DNA of 18,209 nucleotides from Dehalococcoidia bacterium (GCA_030619615.1 JAUXBC010000009.1:1-18209), one strand, 5' to 3'. Positions 1-6,671 are shown, counted from the first letter of the stretch. A program made the numbers and translations. Notes: a model not told the origin generated them from the letters alone.

Positions 1-532
1 TTGCCTCTTGGCTCGCCGAGAGGCGATAGTGCCAATTCTGACAGAAGAGACAATCGAAGGAGCATGCCTGATAAAAAACGGCCAGGTTCTTATAGCCGTA
101 TTCCGGCCCATCCCTATAGGAGAACTGCGGATACCCTACCCCCGTTCCTCCAGGGCAAACCCAATCGGCGACGCAATTGGTGGGCAGAGGATCGTAGTAC
201 CAGCTTACGTTCCCCCTTTCCGCGCCAGCCCCGATAAGTCTGCCCTCCCTATTAATGCGAAGCCCGCAGTAGCTTTTTCCACCCTGGGGAATAAGGCACT
301 CATTAACGCAAAGATTACATCGCTTTCCCCCTTCAGCCCTGGGGGGCTTAGCCGGGAGATCGAAGGGCTTCCTCGCCTCCAGGTGCGCCTTTTCAATATA
401 GGGAAGAGCCCTTCCAAAATCCGAACGAAGGCAATCGGGGCAAAGCTCAACGGCCTGGGAGATGAGGAAGGACTCCCTTCCACACCCTCTGCATTTAACA
501 ACAGTTTTAGAATCTTGGCGTGGTAATCTCAT
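1..532 (-). CDS. Radical SAM protein, AmrS/pyruvate-formate-lyase-activating-enzyme-like (C-terminus beyond window)
   Basis: Translating the minus strand from the ATG at 530-532 gives 177 residues with no stop before the window edge. An in-frame TGA lies three codons upstream, so no longer start is possible. Visible Cys clusters are C14/C17 and C31/C34 (a zinc-ribbon-like pair), then C72/C75/C79/C89 in a CNLC..C..YCG context. The radical SAM motif CxxxCxxC follows at C157, C161 and C164 and continues into QNW. The layout 'CxLCxxxC...GxxxxCGxR.N..G.L' before 'CxxxCxxCQNW' is typical of the AmrS / PFL-activase-like branch, which cleaves S-adenosylmethionine with a [4Fe-4S] cluster to make a 5'-deoxyadenosyl radical. 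The substrate is unknown. The gene lies 53 bp downstream of fabD on the same strand and is probably the last seen member of the yceD-fabD operon. Confidence is high for the family and low for a specific role. Confidence 0.85.
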   Translation of the reverse strand, partial: MRLPRQDSKTVVKCRGCGRESFLISQAVELCPDCLRSDFGRALPYIEKAHLEARKPFDLPAKPPRAEGGKRCNLCVNECLIPQGGKSYCGLRINREGRLIGAGAERGNVSWYYDPLPTNCVADWVCPGGTGVGYPQFSYRDGPEYGYKNLAVFYQACSFDCLFCQNWHYRLSASQEA

Positions 533-585
533 CTCAATTCAGCCTAGCAGGTAAGATGAAGGGCGCAACCAATGTCACCTAAGCA

Positions 586-1521
586 TCACCATCCCGGCAT
601 AACGCCGATAGACTCTGCATCGCCGACATTCAAGATCTGCGCTTCGTTGCTGATCCTTTTTATGAGAGCGCTCAACACCTGTCCGGGGCCGATCTCAATA
701 AAGGTGGAGACCCCTGCGCCCACCATGTACTCCACGCTCCTCTGCCACTGAACACAATAACAAAGCTGACGAAGGAGCTCCTCTTTCACCGCGTCGGCGG
801 TGGTCACCGGCTCAGCAGTACTGTTCACCACAATGGGAACGGTGGGGTGGCGAAAGCCGAACTCGGAGATAGCCTTAGCCATTCCATCAGTGGCGGGCTG
901 CATCAGGGGGGAATGAAAGGCACCGCTCACCTTAAGGGGCATGATATGTCTCGCCCCCATTGCCCTGGCAAGGTCTGCAGCACGAACCAGCATCTCCTTT
1001 GCCCCGCTGATCACGGTCTGACCTGGGGAGTTGAGGTTGGCGATTTGAGCACCGGCCTCCTGACATACCTGCTCTACAGATAACTCATCGAGACCGATGA
1101 TCGCCACCATGCCTCCAGGCACCCTCTCCCCTGCCTCCTGCATCAACCTCCCCCTTTGCCTGGTGAGCCGAACTGCGTCCACGAAATCGAGCACCTGGGC
1201 GGCAACCAGGGCGGTGTACTCGCCAAGACTATGTCCCGCCATGAAGGCAGGGCAAATCAGTTGACCGGCTACCTGGGAGGCCGCTCTCAGGCAGGCGAGG
1301 CTCACCGTGAGAATCGCCGGTTGGGCATTAGCCGTCTGGGAAAGCTCCTCCTCAGGCCCCTCAAAACAAAGGCGGGAGAGGGGAAATCCCAGGGCATCAT
1401 CCGCTTCCTCAAAGACCTCCCTCGCCGAGGAGAAGCCTTGATAAAGGTCAAGCCCCATGCCCACCCGCTGCGAACCCTGTCCCGGGAAGACATAGGCCAG
1501 ACTTCCTTCTTTTTCAGCCAT
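586..1521 (-). CDS. fabD: Malonyl-CoA:ACP transacylase FabD
   Basis: The 311-residue protein transfers malonyl from CoA to acyl carrier protein, the entry step of type II fatty acid synthesis in the cytoplasm. The N-terminal FPGQGSQ motif begins about residue 13. The nucleophile elbow GHSLGEY, with the catalytic Ser, lies about residue 95, and the catalytic His lies in SGAFHSPLM near residue 200. Length matches the family at about 310. The ATG is preceded on the minus strand by an AGGAG site six bases upstream. The gene overlaps the end of fabK by 8 bp, so translation of the two is probably coupled. The fab gene order here lacks plsX, fabH, fabG and acpP, which often accompany yceD-rpmF. Confidence 0.95.
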   Translation of the reverse strand: MAEKEGSLAYVFPGQGSQRVGMGLDLYQGFSSAREVFEEADDALGFPLSRLCFEGPEEELSQTANAQPAILTVSLACLRAASQVAGQLICPAFMAGHSLGEYTALVAAQVLDFVDAVRLTRQRGRLMQEAGERVPGGMVAIIGLDELSVEQVCQEAGAQIANLNSPGQTVISGAKEMLVRAADLARAMGARHIMPLKVSGAFHSPLMQPATDGMAKAISEFGFRHPTVPIVVNSTAEPVTTADAVKEELLRQLCYCVQWQRSVEYMVGAGVSTFIEIGPGQVLSALIKRISNEAQILNVGDAESIGVMPGW

Positions 1522-2464
1522 GGATAACTCCTGAATAACTGAGTCTTGCGATTATCGCCTCAGCCTCCGCCACGATCTCCCTGATGATGGCTGCCGCTGG
1601 CTTTACCTCCTTGATCAGCCCGGCGATCTGCCCCGCCATTAGCGAGCCCCCCTCCATATCGCCCTCAAGGACGCCCAACTGCAACTTCCCCTCCCCAAAG
1701 CGCTCCAGCTCCTCCACAGAGGCACCGGCCTTTTCCATTGCCGAAAACTGACGGGTCATCTTGTTCTCCAGACAGCGCACCGGATGCCCCATGGAATAAC
1801 CGGTGACCACGGTGGCTCGATCCCGGGCCTGGAGGAGCCTCTCCTTGAATTTGGCATGGGCGATACACTCCTCAGCGCAGACAAAACGCGTTCCAAGCTG
1901 CACCCCTTGAGCACCCAGGGAGAGGGCAGCAGCAAGGCCTCGCCCATCGCCGATCCCCCCAGCAGCCACTACGGGCACAGCAACGCTATCCACCACCTGA
2001 GGCACCAGAGCCATGGTGGTAGTCTCCCCGATGTGTCCCCCGGACTCCAGGCCCTCAGCTACGATGGCATCAGCGCCCGATCGCTCCAATCTCTTCGCCA
2101 AGGCAACGCTGGAGACTACCGGCATCACCTTTATCCCAGCCTGTTTCAACCTGGAGATATAGACCCCCGGATTTCCTCCTCCCGTGGTCACAATGGGAAC
2201 CCCCTCCTCCAGGATAACCTCGATAACCTCCTCAACGAAGGGGGACATGAGCATGATATTGACACCAAAGGGTTTATCCGTCCGCTCCCTGGCGGCGCGA
2301 ATCTGCTCCCGGCCCCAGCCTGGCGGGGCATTTCCGGCACCGATAATCCCCAGCCCGCCACCGTTGGATACCGCAGAGACAAGCTCAGCGGTGCCCAGCC
2401 AGGCCATCCCCCCCTGAATCACCGGGTGCTCAATGCCAAAAAGGTCACAGATCGCGGTGCGCAT
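1514..2464 (-). CDS. fabK: FMN-dependent enoyl-ACP reductase FabK (nitronate monooxygenase superfamily)
   Basis: The 316-residue TIM-barrel flavoprotein has the FabK hallmarks: an N-terminal IEHPVIQGGMAW segment, the EGLESGGHIGE loop about residue 140 with the conserved His, ALVPQVVD, and the phosphate-binding AAGGIGDGRG near residue 167. FabK reduces trans-2-enoyl-ACP with NAD(P)H and replaces FabI in many Gram-positive and anaerobic bacteria. A nitronate monooxygenase role is the main alternative because the families are close. The setting directly before fabD in an yceD-rpmF operon favours fatty acid synthesis. The start is ATG 2462-2464 with only a weak purine-rich CGGAAAAA upstream. A strong hairpin precedes it at 2473-2518. 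Confidence 0.85.
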   Translation of the reverse strand: MRTAICDLFGIEHPVIQGGMAWLGTAELVSAVSNGGGLGIIGAGNAPPGWGREQIRAARERTDKPFGVNIMLMSPFVEEVIEVILEEGVPIVTTGGGNPGVYISRLKQAGIKVMPVVSSVALAKRLERSGADAIVAEGLESGGHIGETTTMALVPQVVDSVAVPVVAAGGIGDGRGLAAALSLGAQGVQLGTRFVCAEECIAHAKFKERLLQARDRATVVTGYSMGHPVRCLENKMTRQFSAMEKAGASVEELERFGEGKLQLGVLEGDMEGGSLMAGQIAGLIKEVKPAAAIIREIVAEAEAIIARLSYSGVIHG

Positions 2465-2472
2465 TTTTTCCG

Positions 2473-2518
2473 TTTTTTCGAATAGTTGGGCAGTTTGGCA
2501 AAGTGCCTAACTATTTGC
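2473..2518 (-). repeat. Intergenic hairpin with AATAGTT/AACTATT arms between rpmF and fabK
   Basis: On the plus strand AATAGTTGGGCA (2481-2492) and TGCCTAACTATT (2504-2515) are inverted repeats, 11 of 12 matched with one G-T position, around an 11-base loop. On the minus (coding) strand the hairpin is followed by CGAAAAAA rather than a T-run, so it is not a classical terminator. It may be an RNA processing or stabilising hairpin that sets rpmF versus fabK-fabD levels, or a copy of the short dispersed repeat also present at 5693-5710, 14888-14903 and 17274-17289. Confidence 0.6.
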
Positions 2519-2523
2519 TTAAG

Positions 2524-2715
2524 CTATCTCCTCTTCTTTGACTTTACCTCGATCACTTCTCTTCCCGCGTAGCTTCCGCAGGTGGGACAAACACGATGGG
2601 CAAGCTTTGGGCTATGGCATTGGGGGCAATAATCGATGGGCGGCAGGGACAAAGAGAGATGGCTACCCCTCTTTCCTTTGCGCGCCTTAGTGGTCTTCCT
2701 TTTGGGCACTGCCAT
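2524..2715 (-). CDS. rpmF: Large ribosomal subunit protein bL32
   Basis: The 63-residue protein starts MAVPKRKTTKARKGKRGSH, the classical bL32 N-terminus, and carries a zinc ribbon CPQC...CPTC at about residues 30 to 46 followed by a basic tail. This is the zinc-binding (C+) form of L32. It starts 3 bp after the yceD stop, with AGGATAG upstream that overlaps the end of yceD, so the two are surely cotranscribed. yceD-rpmF is one of the most conserved bacterial gene pairs and is often joined to fatty acid or phospholipid genes, as here. Confidence 0.97.
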   Translation of the reverse strand: MAVPKRKTTKARKGKRGSHLSLSLPPIDYCPQCHSPKLAHRVCPTCGSYAGREVIEVKSKKRR

Positions 2716-2718
2716 CTT

Positions 2719-3228
2719 CTATCCTATCCTTTCCTCCGAGGCCAGCCTCGCTAGCCCGGCAAGACGGGGGTCAATAGCGCCGGCAGGGCAACTACAAGGA
2801 CCCAGATTGAGATTTTGACCACAGGAGGGACAGAGCCCGGCGCAGCCCTCTCGGCAAAGAGGCTTCATGGGCAGGGCCAAAAGCGAATATTGGCGCACCG
2901 CCTCGGTTAAGTCGACCTCCCGATTCTCATTGATGGTGAAAACGCCCTCTTCCCCCCCAAAAGGCAACGAAGCACCAGTTGAGGGATCCACAGTAAGGAG
3001 ATACTCTTCCTTTATCTCCAGGGTCAACGATTGGTCGAAGCTAACGAGGCAACGGCCGCACAAAGCCTTAACCGCAGTGTTCAGGGTGCCACTAACAAAG
3101 ATGCCCCGATCGGTACGGAGCAAACTCACCTCTCCATAGGTTGAACAATTCGACTCAGTTTCGCTGACCCGGTAATGCCTTATCGATCCTATGGGCTCCT
3201 TAAGCTGCTGTGATACATCGATTACCAT
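2719..3228 (-). CDS. yceD: YceD/DUF177 family protein (putative 23S rRNA accumulation protein)
   Basis: The 169-residue protein belongs to the DUF177/YceD family, whose gene sits before rpmF in most bacteria; E. coli YceD influences 23S rRNA levels. Diagnostic features are the central CGRCLVSFDQSLTLEIKEEYLL block and the C-terminal REGCAGLCPSCGQNLN segment with CxxxxCxxC, then CSC. The start is ATG 3226-3228 (MVIDVSQQL). A longer reading from 3288 would begin inside the -35 hexamer of the promoter at 3260-3288, so it is wrong. No clear Shine-Dalgarno is seen before this ATG. First gene of the operon. Confidence 0.9.
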   Translation of the reverse strand: MVIDVSQQLKEPIGSIRHYRVSETESNCSTYGEVSLLRTDRGIFVSGTLNTAVKALCGRCLVSFDQSLTLEIKEEYLLTVDPSTGASLPFGGEEGVFTINENREVDLTEAVRQYSLLALPMKPLCREGCAGLCPSCGQNLNLGPCSCPAGAIDPRLAGLARLASEERIG

Positions 3229-3259
3229 GAATAGTACCACTTTAATGGCAAGATTGCTT

Positions 3260-3288
3260 ATTATAGGAATAGCCTTGCCACCTGTCAA
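3260..3288 (-). promoter_or_regulatory. Consensus sigma-70-type promoter of the yceD-rpmF-fabK-fabD operon
   Basis: On the minus strand TTGACA (plus 3283-3288) and TATAAT (plus 3260-3265) are both exact consensus hexamers with a 17-bp spacer. Transcription should start near 3253, giving a leader of about 25 nt before the yceD ATG at 3228. A strong constitutive promoter fits a ribosomal protein and fatty acid operon. Confidence 0.85.
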
Positions 3289-3317
3289 GTGCTATCTTTT
3301 GCCAAGCGAGAAAGCTG

Positions 3318-3346
3318 TTGCAAGCCGACTTAAGGTATGTTAACAT
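3318..3346 (+). promoter_or_regulatory. Candidate promoter of the homocitrate/citrate-synthase-like gene
   Basis: TTGCAA (3318-3323), a 17-bp spacer and TAACAT (3341-3346) match the sigma-70 hexamers at four of six positions each. It lies back to back with the divergent yceD promoter and about 40 bp before the ATG at 3386. It is weaker than the other promoters here, and the call rests on spacing and position. Confidence 0.4.
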
Positions 3347-3385
3347 ATTGAACTGTGCCTTTGCAATACATAAAGGAGAGGTGAG

Positions 3386-4608
3386 ATGCCCAAGATCTAT
3401 TTTATCGATGTCACCAATCGGGATGCGGTTCAAGCATCGCGAATCATCATGGCGAAGCTACAAAAGACATGGTGAATTTTTATCTCACTGAGATGGGCAT
3501 CCATCAATCGGAGTTCTCTTTCCCCTACGTAAAACACGAGCGAAATTATATTCAAGCGAATCTGGAGCTTCAGGAGATGGGGGCTCTGGGCTCCTTGGTG
3601 CTGGAGGGCTGGTGCCGTGCCATCGTTGCCGACGTAGCGGAGTCCCTTCCCACCGGGGTGCGCGATCTCAACATCTCCATCTCCACCTCAGATCAGATGA
3701 TCCTCCATAAGTTCCGCGGCAAGCTAAGCAGGGAGAGGGTGATTGAGGAGATGGTGGAGGCGGCAAGCTATGCCAGAAAGGGAGGGGTGAGGACCCTGGG
3801 GGTCAACGCCGAGGATGCCTCACGCACCGAGATGGGCTACCTCATCGAGTTTGCCCAGGCAGCTAAGGAGGCGGGAGCCGACCGGATAAGGTATTGTGAC
3901 ACCCTGGGCTACGACACCCCGATGAGCATCTATCAGCGGGTGAAAACCCTGGCGGAGAAGATAAGGATTCCCGTGGAGCTCCATTGCCACAATGACCTCG
4001 GCATGGCTGTCGCCAACTCCGTTGCCGGTGCCCAGGGGGCTATCGATGGCGGCGTTGATGCCTATATCAATACCTCGGTGAACGGAGTTGGCGAGCGAGC
4101 GGGGCAAGCCGACCTCTTAAGCTGCATTCTCGCCCTGAAACTTGCCCGGGAGATGGAATCCTACGAGATCGGCGATCCCATCGACCTCCAGGTGGCCAAC
4201 AAGCTGGCCAAGTATGTCTCCTACGCCTTTGGTATTCCCATCCCCATCAACCAACCAGGGGTAGGGGCAAACGTTTTCGCCCATGAGGCGGGGATCCACG
4301 CCGATGGTGCCCTTAAGGATCGAAGGAACTATGAGCTCTTCGACTACGAGATCCTCGGTCTTGAGGAAGAGGAGCGCGTCCTCACCGGTCGGGTGATCAC
4401 CACCGGCGAGTTTGGCGGCCTTGCTGGGTTCAGGCATGTATACAATTCCCTGGGCATCACCTTCTCCAGCGATGAGGAGGCGCAACGCATCCTGGAGCTG
4501 GTGCAGCTCGCCAATGCCCACACCCAGAAGCCCCTCACCCCGGATGAGCTTCGCTTTATCGCTAACTATCCTGAGCAAGCAAGGAAGATACTTACCTTAA
4601 CCCCTTAG
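3386..4608 (+). CDS. LeuA-superfamily synthase, Re-citrate/homocitrate synthase-like, N-terminal frameshift
   Basis: Members condense acetyl-CoA with a 2-oxo acid on a divalent-metal TIM barrel. From 3469 on, one open frame holds SISTSDQMI, GVNAEDASRTE, the metal-binding ELHCHNDLGMA, NGVGERAGQADL and HEAGIHADGAL, the last typical of homocitrate/isopropylmalate synthases. The first barrel strand with the catalytic Arg-Asp (FIDVTNRDAVQ) is in another frame, starting at ATG 3386 after AAGGAGAGG and stopping at TGA 3473. One missing base near 3467, or a -1 frameshift there, joins the frames into about 407 residues, the usual length. Without this segment the protein could not be active. The sequence resembles Re-citrate synthases of clostridia and Dehalococcoides more than LeuA; this is my recollection of the family, not a search. 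Isopropylmalate, citramalate or homocitrate synthase remain alternatives. A terminator follows. Confidence 0.75.
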
Positions 4609-4635
4609 AAGAGGTGCAAAAGGAGGCGAAAAAAG

Positions 4636-4660
4636 AAGGCCGGGAGACCGGCCTTTCTCT
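4636..4660 (+). terminator. Rho-independent terminator after the citrate-synthase-like gene
   Basis: AAGGCCGG (4636-4643) pairs perfectly with CCGGCCTT (4648-4655) around a GAGA tetraloop (a stabilising GNRA loop) and is followed by TTTCTCT. The T-run is short and interrupted, so termination may be partial. Confidence 0.65.
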
Positions 4661-4674
4661 CAATTGGAGGCAAG

Positions 4675-4855
4675 GTGAAAATCGAAGGCAAAATATTGGG
4701 CGAGACCTCCGAGGGGCCGAGGAGAAGAGGGTCTCCATCTATGCCTATCGCTGTAGGGTGAGCCCAGGGGAGATGACCCTGGACGAGGAGATACCTGTTT
4801 CCCCCATGTCGAGGTGCCAGATTGGGTGGAAAAGCTAAACAGAAGGCAGCCCTAA
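4675..4855 (+). pseudogene. Possible small ORF broken by two one-base shifts, upstream of the glycosylase
   Basis: A GGAGG site at 4666-4670 precedes GTG 4675. Reading starts VKIEGKILGETSEG, then must shift near the GGGG run at about 4716 to continue AEEKRVSIYAYRCRVSPGEM, and shift again at the CCCCC run at 4801-4805 to finish HVEVPDWVEKLNRRQP before TAA at 4853. The joined reading is about 60 residues of ordinary composition, acidic then basic. The two breaks sit in homopolymers, which suggests either sequencing indels or a decaying gene. I do not recognise the protein. The end would overlap the start of the next gene. This may also be non-coding leader. Confidence 0.3.
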
Positions 4856-5490
4856 GCGACCTGCTGCTTGAGGTCTACCATCGGCTTCTCGCTCGCTATG
4901 GGCCCCAGCGATGGTGGCCCGCAGAGGACCCCTTTGAGGTGATCGTGGGCGCCATCCTTACCCAATCGGCAGCGTGGATCAATGTGGAACAGGCTATCTC
5001 CAACCTTAAGGCGGCGGAGACGCTCACCCCCGCTGCGCTTCGCGATCTCCCCTTTGATAGGCTCGCCCATCTTATTCGCCCCTCTGGCTACTATAACGCC
5101 AAGGCGATGAAGCTTAAGGCCTTTGTGGAGCGATTAAGGCGCTATGTCGATCTGGAAGGGCTTTTTGCCCTTGATACCCAATCCCTGCGCCAGGAACTCC
5201 TCTCCATCCACGGGGTTGGGGAAGAGACTGCGGACTCCATAATCCTCTATGCGGCGAGGAAGCCCGTCTTCGTCATCGATGCCTATACCAGGCGCATCCT
5301 CCGCCGCCTTGGTCTCGCCCCCGAGGGCGATAGCTACCGTGCTTTCCAGACGCTTTTCACCGAAAATCTCCCCAAAGAGGAGGGGCTCTATAACGAATAT
5401 CACGCCCTCCTCGTCCGCCACGGTAAGGAGGTTTGCCGAAAGGTTCCCCTCTGTCTCCTCTGCTGCCTGAGAGACCTCTGCCCTTATTAG
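4822..5490 (+). CDS. Endonuclease III-superfamily DNA glycosylase, MagIII-like
   Basis: The 222-residue HhH-GPD protein has WWPAEDPFEVIVGAILTQ near residue 30 and LIRPSGYYNAKA near 82. The helix-hairpin-helix HGVGEETAD is at about 130-138, the catalytic Asp is D153 in VIDAYTRRIL, and four C-terminal Cys (C-x5-C-x2-C-x5-C) likely bind a [4Fe-4S] cluster. The Lys that makes E. coli endonuclease III a bifunctional lyase (GVGRKTA) is Glu135 here. That change and the WWP and RPSG(F/Y)YN motifs match Helicobacter MagIII, a monofunctional 3-methyladenine glycosylase. A role in base-excision repair of alkylated bases is therefore more likely than oxidised pyrimidine cleavage. The start is the TTG at 4822 behind GAGGTG; it is the best fit to family length but not certain. 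The stop abuts the convergent gene at 5491. Confidence 0.8.
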   Translation: MGGKAKQKAALSDLLLEVYHRLLARYGPQRWWPAEDPFEVIVGAILTQSAAWINVEQAISNLKAAETLTPAALRDLPFDRLAHLIRPSGYYNAKAMKLKAFVERLRRYVDLEGLFALDTQSLRQELLSIHGVGEETADSIILYAARKPVFVIDAYTRRILRRLGLAPEGDSYRAFQTLFTENLPKEEGLYNEYHALLVRHGKEVCRKVPLCLLCCLRDLCPY

Positions 5491-5679
5491 TCACCGCTTC
5501 AGCTCCTCGATCTCCCTTTCCACCTCCCTGAGCTCCCTCTCCAGGCTCTCCTTATATTCCTCAAGCATGCGAAGGTACTCCTCTCTGCGGGGGAAGGGCC
5601 TCATCCCGGTAAAGTGGAATCCGAAGCCTGGGAAGCCATGAAAGCGAAAACCGCAGTGACCGTGATGCCACATCTTCAT
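5491..5679 (-). CDS. Small Phe/Gly/His-rich protein with C-terminal coiled coil (DUF5320-like)
   Basis: The protein is about 62 residues. The first half is rich in His, Gly, Phe and Met (WHHGHCGFRFHGFPGFGF). The second half, from about residue 30, is a highly charged helix with heptad spacing (EEYKESLERELREVEREI), a probable short coiled coil. This two-part plan resembles DUF5320-type small proteins found in anaerobes; function unknown. ATG 5677-5679 is chosen with AGGAAGG upstream, but GTG 5680-5682 is equally usable. It lies 23 bp after rsmG on the same strand and converges with the glycosylase gene with no gap. Confidence 0.65.
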   Translation of the reverse strand: MKMWHHGHCGFRFHGFPGFGFHFTGMRPFPRREEYLRMLEEYKESLERELREVEREIEELKR

Positions 5680-5702
5680 CACCCCCTTCCTCTTTTTTCG
5701 AA

Positions 5703-6473
5703 CTATTTGCTGCGGTCAATGGCGGGCCTTTCCGCTTTCCTATGCCCTTTCTGTTTAGTGGCGATCAATGGGCGCTTCTTCGGGATGCCGGCACGCCGAG
5801 GGTAGCGGTTGGGGGTGGCGATAAGCTTATCAATGATCACCAGGGAGCGCTCCTCACCAAGCTCCTCCAATTCGACCCTCTTCACCTCCCTTAGCCTGCC
5901 CCCAAGAATATCGATAGCCCCCATCGCTTCCTCTACCTCCCTTTCAATCTCCCCTTTCTTCTGGGCAATAAAGGAGCCTCCCAGGGTGCAAAAAGGTAAG
6001 GCCAGTTCGACAAGGGTCGCAAGTTCAGCAACCCCCCTTGAAAGTACAAGGTCGAATTGCTCCCGATACCGCCCCTCCCGAGCAAGATCCTCAGCCCGAC
6101 CGGTCAAAATCTCCACCCCCTCCACACCAAGCCTGGCAACAAGATGATCTAGAAAATCGGTCTTCTTATGAACAGAGTCGAGTAGTGTCAAGCTGATGTT
6201 CGAAAAAAGGATTTTAAGGGGAACCCCTGGGATCCCGGCGCCACTACCCACATCGAGGAGGCGAAAAGAGGGAGGCATATCCTTTAACGCGAGGGCTATG
6301 GTAAGGGAATCGAGGAAGTGCTTTACCTGCACCTCCTCATAATCGACAATGGCGGTAAGGTTCACCCTCCTGTTCCAACGAATAAGCTCCTCGTAGTAGA
6401 CCTCAAACTTTCCCACCTGCTCGGAGGTGAGAGAGAGCCCTAACCTTTTGGCACCGGCGATGAGCCTCTCCAT
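5703..6473 (-). CDS. rsmG: 16S rRNA (guanine-N7)-methyltransferase RsmG
   Basis: The 256-residue protein is the SAM-dependent methyltransferase that modifies G527 (E. coli numbering) of 16S rRNA in the 530 loop. The N-terminal YYEELIRWNRRVNLTAI and HFLDSLT are hallmark RsmG segments. The SAM-binding DVGSGAGIPGVPLKI follows near residue 73, LLDSVHKKTDFL is motif II, LSRGVA lies near 140, and the typical C-terminal ATPNRYPRRAGIPKKRPL is present. A basic tail of about 20 residues after it is longer than usual. ATG 6471-6473 (MERLIAG) is preferred over GTG 6503. Neither has a clear Shine-Dalgarno; a weak TACAAT at plus 6492-6497 could be a -10, giving a very short leader. Confidence 0.93.
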   Translation of the reverse strand: MERLIAGAKRLGLSLTSEQVGKFEVYYEELIRWNRRVNLTAIVDYEEVQVKHFLDSLTIALALKDMPPSFRLLDVGSGAGIPGVPLKILFSNISLTLLDSVHKKTDFLDHLVARLGVEGVEILTGRAEDLAREGRYREQFDLVLSRGVAELATLVELALPFCTLGGSFIAQKKGEIEREVEEAMGAIDILGGRLREVKRVELEELGEERSLVIIDKLIATPNRYPRRAGIPKKRPLIATKQKGHRKAERPAIDRSK

Positions 6474-6548
6474 GGCAAAACCCAATTTAATATTGTACAC
6501 CACAACCTAACCTAAGCAAAGGACCAGGGATAAAGCCTTATCCCCTTG

Positions 6549-6577
6549 TTGACTTTGCTATCTAAAGAAACTAAAAT
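6549..6577 (+). promoter_or_regulatory. Promoter of the first HMGCS-DUF35/thiolase module
   Basis: TTGACT (6549-6554) and TAAAAT (6572-6577) each match the sigma-70 hexamers at five of six positions with an exact 17-bp spacer. The start should be near 6584, leaving a leader of about 88 nt before the ATG at 6672. It is divergent from rsmG. Confidence 0.75.
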
Positions 6578-6579
6578 AT

Positions 6580-6610
6580 GGGCGCTACAGGGCTGCGGCG
6601 GCGTAGCCCC
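6580..6610 (+). other. 5' leader hairpins with mutually exclusive pairings
   Basis: At the predicted start of the transcript GCTAC (6584-6588) can pair with GTAGC (6603-6607), extended by GGG/CCC across a bulge. Alternatively GGGCT (6590-6594) can pair with AGCCC (6605-6609). The two use the same 3' strand. This could protect the 5' end or switch conformation. No known riboswitch was recognised. Confidence 0.35.
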
Positions 6611-6671
6611 CGAAACGATAACAGGGTGGGAAGAAGAACCTTGCTAAACAATCTCACCTAGGAGAGACGCA

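Noticed and set aside
8..526. A 172-codon plus-strand frame at the window start
   Set aside because: The minus strand here encodes a radical SAM protein with intact Cys motifs; the plus frame is its shadow.
1784..2485. A 233-codon plus-strand frame opposite fabK
   Set aside because: fabK has full family motifs on the minus strand. The plus-strand reading is low-complexity and unrecognisable.
3229..3288. Extended N-terminus of YceD from 3288
   Set aside because: It would start within the -35 element and add about 20 residues not typical of the family.
3464..3475. Programmed -1 frameshift as the default explanation for the split synthase gene
   Set aside because: No classical X-XXY-YYZ heptamer, no downstream pseudoknot noticed, and the family is not known to use recoding. 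A one-base deletion or sequence error is simpler; kept only as an alternative.
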